A stretch of 38,729 bases of DNA from CAZVFX01 sp964626565 (GTDB lineage: Bacteria > Myxococcota_A > UBA9042 > CAIXZC01). This document shows positions 29,392 through 36,423 of the stretch, in pieces. The stretch spans positions 1 through 38,729 of the forward strand of contig CAZVFX010000068.1 in NCBI GenBank assembly GCA_964626565.1, read 5' to 3'. A program made the position numbers and the translations under genes. Below the pieces are notes generated by a model. The model worked only from the letters and a program-made list of their open reading frames with translations. It was not told where the DNA came from and did no database searches. How positions within the stretch are numbered: the first letter of the stretch is position 1; each line of letters starts with the position of its first letter.

Positions 29392-31284
29392 TCAGGTTCC
29401 GGCAAGAGCTTTTTCGAGGGCCGCAGCCAGTTCACCTGTTGTGTATGGTTTCTTCAGCACGGCCCGGAAGCCATGGCCTGCGTACTCGGCCATCACAGGG
29501 TCTCCTGAATACCCGCTGGACACCACACCAACCACATCCGGGTCGATTTCCTTGAGCTGCCGCAAGCACTCCAGGCCGCCGGTGCCACCCCGCACCGTAA
29601 GATCCATTATCACCACGTCAAAGGCCTCGCCTTCGTCCACGGCGCGACCATACAGTTCTACAGCTTCTTCTCCGTGAGCGGCGCATACAACCCGATACCC
29701 CATGGCTGCAAGGGAGGGAGCAACGGCCTCCAGCACTGCCTCATCGTCATCCATAAACAACACACGACCTTCTCGATTGACGGGGCGCGGACGAACGCGC
29801 TGAACTGGGGGAGTTTCTCCGCTGGTTGCGGGAAGGCCGACTGTGAACATCGTTCCTTCCCCCGGGGTGGACTCAACCTCGATGAAGCCGCCGTGGCTCT
29901 TGATGATGGAATAGGATGTGGTCAGCCCCAACCCGGTGCCGCCTTTCTTGGTGGTGAAATACGGGTCGAAGATCTTGTCCACGTCGTCGGCGGAAATGCC
30001 CTGGCCGTTGTCCCGGAACGTGACCACCACATACCTCTCGGCCGGTTGCCCGGAAACCTCGCCGGCGGGCCGGACGATATTGACGGCACCTACATTCAGC
30101 AGGCCCCCGACGCGCATAGCCTGCCCCGCATTTAGCACCAGGTTGTTGAAAACCTGGTTGAGTTGACCGCGATCGGCAGACACGGGCCACAGAGCAGGCG
30201 ACAGGTCATATTCGCATTTCAAGCTGGAACCCCGGGCCGCGAAATCAACGGATTCTATGAGCAACTCGGCGAGACCGAGGGTCTTCTTCACCGGCTTGCC
30301 GCCCCGGGCAAACGTAAGAAACTGGCTGGTAAGGTCCCGGGCCCGGAGACACCCGGTCTCAGCCCGGTCCAGGCGGTCGTCCAGATCTCCACCAGGTTCC
30401 ACCTTCATTCTGGCCAGGTTCAAATTGCCCAGAATGCCGGTAAGCAGGTTGTTGAAGTCATGGGCGATGCCGCCGGCCAACACGCCCACCGACTCCAGCT
30501 TCTCTGCCTTGGCCAGGTTTTCTTCCATGCGCCGCCGATCCGTGACATCGGTCACCAGGGCAAAGAAGCCCAGCACCACGCCGTCATCCGAAAAGTGAGG
30601 AACGTAGTGAGCCTCAACAGTACGCAAGCCCGCCCTTCTGTACGGCAACGCCATTTCGTACTTCACTTCCTCCCCGGCAAGGGCCAGGGCTAGCTTCGGC
30701 CGGATCGCCTCGTACGCATCTTCCCCCACCACCTGACGCACCGTCGTCCCTTCCAGTTGGTGAGGATCGGTCATCTCGAACCAATCAGCGTAGGCCTGAT
30801 TGTTGAATCGGTACCGCTCATCAGCATCGACAAAGGACACCAGCATCGGCATAGAGTCGATGAGCGTGCGCAACAACCGCTCGTTTCTGCGCAGACGCTC
30901 CTGAACTGACCTTCGCTCGCTTACATCTCGCAGAATGGAGACAGCCAGGCCGGTTGGAGTCATGCGGGAACTGCTCTCCACCGCGACTGTGCCGCCGCCC
31001 TTGCGCAGGAGGGTCCGTTCACTGACCACGGTCTCGCCGGCGAGCAGGCGCTCAATGGCCGACTTCTGGTCCTCAATTTCCTCCGGGATGATGAGTTCGC
31101 TAACGTGCTTGCCCACGACCTCTTCGACGTCACACCCGAACAGCGCGGCTCCCTGTGCGTTGCATTCCCGGATCACGCCGTCGCCGGCGACGACAAAGAT
31201 CCCATCGGAGGCGAAGGCCAGCGCTGATTGAAATTCAAACCCGTCGCTGGACTTCCCCTCACCCCTGTTTGACTTGTCATTCAT
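29392..31284 (-). CDS. PAS-PAS hybrid histidine kinase with C-terminal receiver
   Basis: A 630-residue soluble kinase. Residues about 15-125 and 135-250 are two PAS domains (ALAFASDGIFVVAGDGVIRE and LIDSMPMLVSFVDADERYRF). The phosphoacceptor is His275 in GGIAHDFNNLLTGILGN. The ATPase domain has VLNAGQAM, DNGQGIS and GTGLGLTTS. The receiver domain (505-630) has MDDDEA at 511-516, phosphoacceptor Asp561 in VIMDLTV, SSGYSG and the KKPYT lysine. The ATG at 31284 overlaps the upstream gene by 8 bases; a GTG at 31293 is an alternative. Since both ends are cytoplasmic and the flanking products are in the envelope, it probably senses an internal consequence of envelope state. Confidence 0.87.
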   Translation of the reverse strand: MNDKSNRGEGKSSDGFEFQSALAFASDGIFVVAGDGVIRECNAQGAALFGCDVEEVVGKHVSELIIPEEIEDQKSAIERLLAGETVVSERTLLRKGGGTVAVESSSRMTPTGLAVSILRDVSERRSVQERLRRNERLLRTLIDSMPMLVSFVDADERYRFNNQAYADWFEMTDPHQLEGTTVRQVVGEDAYEAIRPKLALALAGEEVKYEMALPYRRAGLRTVEAHYVPHFSDDGVVLGFFALVTDVTDRRRMEENLAKAEKLESVGVLAGGIAHDFNNLLTGILGNLNLARMKVEPGGDLDDRLDRAETGCLRARDLTSQFLTFARGGKPVKKTLGLAELLIESVDFAARGSSLKCEYDLSPALWPVSADRGQLNQVFNNLVLNAGQAMRVGGLLNVGAVNIVRPAGEVSGQPAERYVVVTFRDNGQGISADDVDKIFDPYFTTKKGGTGLGLTTSYSIIKSHGGFIEVESTPGEGTMFTVGLPATSGETPPVQRVRPRPVNREGRVLFMDDDEAVLEAVAPSLAAMGYRVVCAAHGEEAVELYGRAVDEGEAFDVVIMDLTVRGGTGGLECLRQLKEIDPDVVGVVSSGYSGDPVMAEYAGHGFRAVLKKPYTTGELAAALEKALAGT

Positions 31285-32227
31285 CGCTACCACTCACCGA
31301 GAAAGTAAAAGTCGAACTGCCGCTCCACAGCGCTTTGGAACCTTGTTCGCCGAGGCTGCCGGCCACCTCCTGCTCCAACTGGTCCACCGCGGCAAACATC
31401 AGAAACATCGCCTGCTCACACGCGGGCGCCTCGGGGCCGGGAGGAGCCAGGGGCGCCCCGGTGGCCAGCGCGGCCACCACGGCCAGGGTGCGCTCCCGAC
31501 ACATGTCCTTGGGCGAAAGCTCCATAATGTTGTGTACCAACGCATTGAGTGTGGAGTCCACTCCTGCGTTGGGGTCTCCCATCAACTCGCCGTACAGCTT
31601 CTGTAACTCGGCAAAGGTCGATTTCCTGAACTGGCCATACATCTCTTCGAGCCGAGTCCGATCTCCAGGCCGCAGCCCAGCTTCCGCGACAGCTTGATCA
31701 GAAAGGTGGAAATCCTCGCCCCACGCGGGCACCTCGAGGAGCAGATGGTTGTCGTTGGCGGCTTCCCTGCGGCGGTCTTGGGCGGTGGTTCCATCGTAGG
31801 GCGTATGCTTCGAGACTTTGTCCTCAAGAGCCTTCAGTTCCTCGCTGGCCGCAGCCAGTTGTCGCTCCAGTTTGCGAGTCGTACGCACGTGCGGTGCGCA
31901 CACCGCTTCCGCCCGCGGGCAGGCAGGGCACGGAGGGACGGGCTTGCACTCTTGACAGGCCTTGCACTCGGGGCACCTGTTCGCGCCGGGAGCGGGCTCT
32001 TCCGCGACGGGGGCCCGGGGTGCCGTTTCTGCCGGCGCCCGGGTTCCTGTCTCGGGGGCCGGCGCCGATGATTTGGAATCGGCCCCGGAAGGCGCCTCAA
32101 CCTTGGTGCGAGCCGGAGCCGGGGCAGGAACCTCAACTTTCTCCCCGGTCATTGCAGGACTGAGGTAGTAGCCGACAGCCAGCCCGAAAATGCACAGCAG
32201 GGCGGGGATTGCAACCTGCCTGATCAT
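31277..32227 (-). CDS. Membrane-tethered Cys-cluster coiled-coil protein
   Basis: A 316-residue protein I do not recognise. The ATG at 32227 overlaps the upstream stop as ATGA. One N-terminal membrane segment (VAIPALLCIFGLAVGYYL, 5-22) is followed by a Pro/Ala/Glu tether to about residue 80. Seven cysteines then occur within 26 residues (Cys85, 88, 91, 94, 100, 103, 110; CPECKACQECKPVPPCPACP), a possible metal or disulfide knot. A short coiled coil follows (about 115-140). The C-terminal half is helical with an ELSPKDMC Cys and a late Cys in EAPACEQAM. It would place a Cys cluster just outside the inner membrane. Neighbours suggest an accessory to the paralogous envelope proteins. Confidence 0.7.
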   Translation of the reverse strand: MIRQVAIPALLCIFGLAVGYYLSPAMTGEKVEVPAPAPARTKVEAPSGADSKSSAPAPETGTRAPAETAPRAPVAEEPAPGANRCPECKACQECKPVPPCPACPRAEAVCAPHVRTTRKLERQLAAASEELKALEDKVSKHTPYDGTTAQDRRREAANDNHLLLEVPAWGEDFHLSDQAVAEAGLRPGDRTRLEEMYGQFRKSTFAELQKLYGELMGDPNAGVDSTLNALVHNIMELSPKDMCRERTLAVVAALATGAPLAPPGPEAPACEQAMFLMFAAVDQLEQEVAGSLGEQGSKALWSGSSTFTFSVSGSDE

Positions 32228-34236
32228 GCCGTTTGACCCTCCCTTCGTACTACGGCTACCGCCACCACAAGCAGTAGCAGCAGGATCGGGGCCCAGCCGG
32301 ACCTTTCCGGATTGACCCCTGCGGAACAACCGCCGCTTTTACCGCCGGACGAAGAGGTCGTGTCCGCAGCGACAGCCACATCTCCCGCAGGCCAGTCAGA
32401 CAGGATTTCCTGTGCGGGCACTATTTCCACCGTTACGTCGGGTGCAGGCTCAGGCGCAGCCTCGGGTGCAGGTTCCAGAGCGGCCTCGGGAACCAACTCG
32501 GGATCAGGTTCGGGGTCGGACACCACCACCGGAATGTGCTCTCGTGCGTGGGGTGACCGGTTGGGAAGGGACTCGTCGCGCCGTTCGAGAAAGCGCATCA
32601 TCCAATAGGCTGCCAGCATGTCCCCGCCAGGGTTCAGCCTCATGCCGCCGCCCCCGTTGGTCTCGAAGGGGTTGGAACGTGAGATGTAGTTGGAAGGAGG
32701 CCGGATAGGCGGCGACAGTGCTTCCTTCGTTGCCCACTCTCCCGCCTCCGCCGGAGGGTTGTCCAGGGTGAGCACCGTCTCGCCATCAATGGCCAGGCAT
32801 TCCCCTGCGGCACCTTCATCCGCATCGCAGTTGATCACCTGGCTGTTGAGGTACGGGCCCAGGGGAAATCCGCCCAGGTAGCCCATCGCTTCATCAACCA
32901 ACGCGTCCTCGGTTGCGTCCGGTGCGATGGCCAGGTAGATGGCGTCGTAAAACGGGTTCTTCAGCTTCTTTGCTGTGGAGAAATCATCCTCCCTGTTCCA
33001 CCAGCGGTCCCGGGCGAACGCCTGCAACACCTCAATGACGTCCGGATCGGTTTCATAGTAGATGGCCAGATACAATGCGGTGGCGATCATGTTCACGTTT
33101 GAGTGGAAGGTGAGCTTCTTTGCGTATATGTAGTCCACCGCGCCGTCGGCCTCGGTCAGAGGCACCATGTCCAGGAAGTTCCGGTCCACCATCAACTCCT
33201 GGTAGAGGAACTGTTCCAGTTCGGGCATGCCGGACACGTGGTGCAATCCCTTCAGGATACCCAGCGTCATGATCAGGTTGAACGTGTTGAAAATCTTCTC
33301 TCCTTCGGGGAAATACGCCTTTTCCAGGGAGTATGGGTTGAGGTCGTGGTGGTAGGTGGGCCGCCCGTCTGCATCCATGATTATCAGGTCGTATTCCGCC
33401 TCGCCGCCGGTGATCATGGTTATGGTGCGTTTCTCCATCAGCATGGTCGCAATATCGACGGCGTCCTGTTCCATCTGGGCGACGAGCGCCTGGTCGATGT
33501 CCGGATCTCCCTTGGCTGCGTCGTACATGGCCGCCAATGCGAACACGTACCCGTCCATCTGGTCCTTGGAGTGTGAGTCTTCCCAGATCCATACTCCGGG
33601 AGGCAATGCGCCCCCGGAGTTATCGTCCCGCCAAGTGCCGTTATCTTTGGGCTCGGGGAGAGGATTGCCGTTTTCGTCTGCCAGGGGAATGAGTTCGGGC
33701 ACACCGCCGGGAATTGGCGGGTCGTTGGGGTCTTCCGGGACGAGCCGCCGTATCCCGCGTGCCACCACCCCGTTGCCGCCGGTAACCACCATGAAGATGT
33801 GCCAGCTTTCGATGGCTCTCACGAGCCGCTTGCGGGCAAGGGCCAGTTCCGTCTCAGGTGCGCCTTCCTTTTTCAAGGTCATATAGTGGAATGCAGTGCC
33901 CACGGCCGCGACCCCCCCGAACATGCCGAGATCGCCGTACTCGCCGTATGACTGCAGCAGTTCGAACGGATGCAGACCGGTCGCGGCCTTCAAATCGGTC
34001 TCATCCCCAGCCACGAACTCGCCGGCGAGGGCCTGGTTCTCCATTGACGCGGGAGCTGCGTCCAGGGACAGGCCAAAGGGGTAGGCATTAATCGCGTAGA
34101 ACTGCTTCTCCTGGCGCCGGATCAAGTCGTCGATGTCCGGAAAAGCGCCGTCGGAGATGAGGGGCTCAGCCTGCAACGGAAGGCAGAGCGCGACGACGGC
34201 AAGACATACAGCAGCGACACGGATAAAACGCACCAT
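32224..34236 (-). CDS. Uncharacterised envelope protein with C-terminal Cys-TM-Arg sorting tail
   Basis: A 670-residue paralog of the 27639-29372 product and the first gene of the operon. A signal peptide ends LQA before EPLISDG. Residues about 35-540 share the family blocks: GVVARGIRRLVP, GNPLPEPKDNGTWRDDNS, IWEDSHSKDQMDGYV, YDLIIMDADGRPTYH, NCDADEGAAGEC and IRPPSNYISRSNPFETNGGG, followed by PGGDMLAAYWMMRFL. A Pro/Glu/Ala-rich spacer (about 560-630) leads to GGKSGGCSAG, with Cys637, a membrane segment (APILLLLLVVAVAVV) and RRE near the end. This Cys-TM-Arg tail is 34 residues long and looks like MYXO-CTERM signals processed by myxosortases. The first copy is instead an N-terminal lipoprotein. 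Function unknown. Confidence 0.78.
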   Translation of the reverse strand: MVRFIRVAAVCLAVVALCLPLQAEPLISDGAFPDIDDLIRRQEKQFYAINAYPFGLSLDAAPASMENQALAGEFVAGDETDLKAATGLHPFELLQSYGEYGDLGMFGGVAAVGTAFHYMTLKKEGAPETELALARKRLVRAIESWHIFMVVTGGNGVVARGIRRLVPEDPNDPPIPGGVPELIPLADENGNPLPEPKDNGTWRDDNSGGALPPGVWIWEDSHSKDQMDGYVFALAAMYDAAKGDPDIDQALVAQMEQDAVDIATMLMEKRTITMITGGEAEYDLIIMDADGRPTYHHDLNPYSLEKAYFPEGEKIFNTFNLIMTLGILKGLHHVSGMPELEQFLYQELMVDRNFLDMVPLTEADGAVDYIYAKKLTFHSNVNMIATALYLAIYYETDPDVIEVLQAFARDRWWNREDDFSTAKKLKNPFYDAIYLAIAPDATEDALVDEAMGYLGGFPLGPYLNSQVINCDADEGAAGECLAIDGETVLTLDNPPAEAGEWATKEALSPPIRPPSNYISRSNPFETNGGGGMRLNPGGDMLAAYWMMRFLERRDESLPNRSPHAREHIPVVVSDPEPDPELVPEAALEPAPEAAPEPAPDVTVEIVPAQEILSDWPAGDVAVAADTTSSSGGKSGGCSAGVNPERSGWAPILLLLLVVAVAVVRREGQTA

Positions 34237-34305
34237 GGTTCCCCTCTTGTTGGCCCTTGCGGGTTAAGACTTCTCAGCAACCAGTTATACCCGCCGGAGT
34301 AGGAG

Positions 34306-34320
34306 CGGGTCAAGGACCCG
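34306..34320. repeat. Short hairpin in divergent promoter region
   Basis: CGGGTC at 34306-34311 and GACCCG at 34315-34320 form a perfect 6-bp stem with a three-base loop, placed four bases upstream of the -35 of the Cys-rich lipoprotein promoter. It may be an operator or a weak barrier between the two divergent transcripts. Confidence 0.35.
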
Positions 34321-34323
34321 GCA

Positions 34324-34352
34324 TTGCGACAGCACGCCGGTTGTGCCATATT
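34324..34352 (+). promoter_or_regulatory. Candidate promoter of the Cys-rich lipoprotein gene
   Basis: TTGCGA at 34324-34329 and CATATT at 34347-34352 are 17 bases apart, four of six matches each. The gene starts at 34380 after CAGGAGGAACCG. Confidence 0.4.
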
Positions 34353-34379
34353 TGATTTTGCGGAATTCAGGAGGAACCG

Positions 34380-36260
34380 ATGAGATTATTGCGCTATATA
34401 GTGACGCTTGCTGCCGTTGTTGCGGTTGGGGCGTGCTCAGGGGCGGGAAACAAAATTCCCTATGGAACCAACGGCGGCGAGGACGGCGGGGCAGACATCA
34501 AGGCGGGCGAAGCCCTCGGCGAGGACGCCGCACTTCCGGAAGAAGTGACGCCGCTGAAAGACGCGGTGGAGCCGGAAGACGTAATCGCGGACGCGGCGCC
34601 GGACCTGCCGGAGGAAGAGCTACCGGCGCCAGACACCATCCCCGTACCACCGGGGTGCTGTTATTCGGCTGCGGACTGCGAAGACGACACGCTGGCGTGT
34701 ATCTATGCTGGTCCCGCGACGGATCAGGGGTTGTGCGTTACCGCGCCCGACAAGGGGATGTGCTGGTCCGACGGTGACTGCGAAGGGGGACAGAGCTGCA
34801 GCGGATGGGTGATTTGCGGCTGCGGCGACACCTGCTGGCCCGAGCCGGGCATTTGCGGCCCGGCCTGGCCCCCGGAGGGATGCTGTTTCACCGACTCCGA
34901 TTGTGAGGGGGGCGCAGTTTGCGCTGCATCACCGCTCTTCGAGGAGCCGGGAACATGCCATCCACCGTTGAGCTACGGCGAGTGTTTCCAGCATGAGCAT
35001 TGCGGTCCCGACGAGTATTGCATTGGCACCAACGTCTCCTCCTGTTTCGACGACTTCCCGCCGGTAGCAGGGCAGTGCCAGGCCTTTCCGGAGTGGTGCT
35101 GCCTCTCAGACGCAGACTGCGACGAGGGTTTTGTCTGCCAGGGCATGGAAGGCCCGGAGCTGCCCGGTTCCTGCGAGTTCGCTCCCGGCCCCGGTGAGTG
35201 CTACCACGATCAGCACTGCAGCCCCGACGAACAATGCGTGGGCGCGGGCACGTGTCCTTGCGTCATGGATTGTGCGTGGGTGGGCCCGGGTAAATGTGAA
35301 CCGCTCATGCCGTTCTGCTGCAAAGACGATTCCGACTGCCCGGATTTGGATTCGGGGGTCGAACTCGTTTGCATCGGCGGAGACATGGGTGCGGGGGGAG
35401 TTTGCCTGCCCCAGCCCAAGGGCGGCGACTGCTTCTACTACGACGACTGCGGCAACGACCAGTTCTGCTGGGGTGCCGATGTGTGCTCATGCGACATGAA
35501 CTGCATCAGCGAAGTGGGGGAGTGCTTGTACTACCCGGGCGGCTGCTGCTGGAGCGACCAGGATTGTGATGGGGGCCAGGTTTGCGCAGGGATCTCTCCG
35601 TATGAGGGAATGGGGGTTTGCGAAGGGCCGGCGGGGCCCGGCAAATGCTGGACCGACCAGCAGTGCGGGCCGGGGCAGCTTTGCTCCGGAGTGTCGGTTT
35701 GTCCCTGTGACGCTGATTGCGACATGCCGGATACACCCGGTCAGTGCGTGCCGGACCCGGGCTTTGGTTGCTGCGATGACAGCTCTGACTGCCCCGACCT
35801 GGACAATGGGCCGGAGATGGTTTGCGTGGGCACGGACGTCGCGCCGGGAATGGTCGGTTCCTGCCAGCCCGCAGCCGACTTCGGCGACTGCTGGAGCGAC
35901 GACGACTGTTACGAAACACAGGAGTGCACAGGCATGACCTACTGCCCATGCGGAGTCATTTGCGGAGTGGGCACCTTCCCCGGCAAATGCTCGCCGCTGC
36001 CCGGCGGCTGTTGCTACGACGACTCCGACTGCGGCAACGACGAAGTGTGCAAGGGTGTGTGGGGCGGGGATCTGATGCCGGGAAGCTGTGTTCCCGACCC
36101 CAACGGCGGCGCCTGCCCCTTCGACGCCCAGTGTTGCTGGGACAATTCCGACTGCGGCAGCGGCAGCAGCGGTTGCCAGAACGCCAGCGTCTGCGGCTGC
36201 ATCGAACTGTGCTGGGTGTGCGGCGACTGCATGCCTGATCAGATGGGATATTGTGACTGA
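34380..36260 (+). CDS. Lipoprotein with seven tandem Cys-rich repeats
   Basis: A 626-residue secreted protein. The signal ends AVGAC, with Cys19 as lipid anchor, then an acidic Pro/Glu/Asp spacer to residue 91. From Cys93 to the end, seven units of 72-80 residues follow in tandem, starting at Cys93, 168, 240, 313, 389, 464 and 544, plus a partial unit at about 585. Each unit has a CCxxDSDCxxGxxC half and a G-x-CxxDxxCxxDxxCxG half ending in CxCxxxCxxxxPGxC. About one residue in eight to nine is cysteine, with many aspartates, so a disulfide-bonded, possibly calcium-binding rod on the surface is likely. I know similar repeats only in uncharacterised myxobacterium-like proteins. It lies divergent from the envelope operon. 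Confidence 0.82.
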   Translation: MRLLRYIVTLAAVVAVGACSGAGNKIPYGTNGGEDGGADIKAGEALGEDAALPEEVTPLKDAVEPEDVIADAAPDLPEEELPAPDTIPVPPGCCYSAADCEDDTLACIYAGPATDQGLCVTAPDKGMCWSDGDCEGGQSCSGWVICGCGDTCWPEPGICGPAWPPEGCCFTDSDCEGGAVCAASPLFEEPGTCHPPLSYGECFQHEHCGPDEYCIGTNVSSCFDDFPPVAGQCQAFPEWCCLSDADCDEGFVCQGMEGPELPGSCEFAPGPGECYHDQHCSPDEQCVGAGTCPCVMDCAWVGPGKCEPLMPFCCKDDSDCPDLDSGVELVCIGGDMGAGGVCLPQPKGGDCFYYDDCGNDQFCWGADVCSCDMNCISEVGECLYYPGGCCWSDQDCDGGQVCAGISPYEGMGVCEGPAGPGKCWTDQQCGPGQLCSGVSVCPCDADCDMPDTPGQCVPDPGFGCCDDSSDCPDLDNGPEMVCVGTDVAPGMVGSCQPAADFGDCWSDDDCYETQECTGMTYCPCGVICGVGTFPGKCSPLPGGCCYDDSDCGNDEVCKGVWGGDLMPGSCVPDPNGGACPFDAQCCWDNSDCGSGSSGCQNASVCGCIELCWVCGDCMPDQMGYCD

Positions 36261-36262
36261 GA

Positions 36263-36286
36263 AGGCGTGGAGGCGTGGAGGCGTGG
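36263..36286 (+). repeat. Three tandem copies of AGGCGTGG
   Basis: Perfect 8-bp units at 36263-36270, 36271-36278 and 36279-36286, followed by a partial copy (AGGCGGTAGG). They start two bases after the Cys-rich gene stop, in the 163-base gap before the deiminase gene. Copy number could vary by slippage. Confidence 0.7.
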
Positions 36287-36356
36287 AGGCGGTAGGAACG
36301 GCCGCAGGACGGCGACGGGAAACGGCTGCGGCGACGAGTATTGGCTGTCGATCTTC

Positions 36357-36403
36357 TTGCAAAGGCACACGCGAACTGTGTACATTCAATAATCGGTATT
36401 GAA
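36357..36403 (+). promoter_or_regulatory. Candidate promoter and palindromic operator of the deiminase gene
   Basis: TTGCAA at 36357-36362 and TACATT at 36381-36386 are 18 bases apart (four of six matches each). A perfect inverted repeat, TTCAATA-ATCGG-TATTGAA (36385-36403), overlaps the -10 and the expected transcription start. That is where a repressor would act. The coding start is at 36424. Confidence 0.5.
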
Positions 36404-36423
36404 GTTAACGTCCGAGGTGTTGA

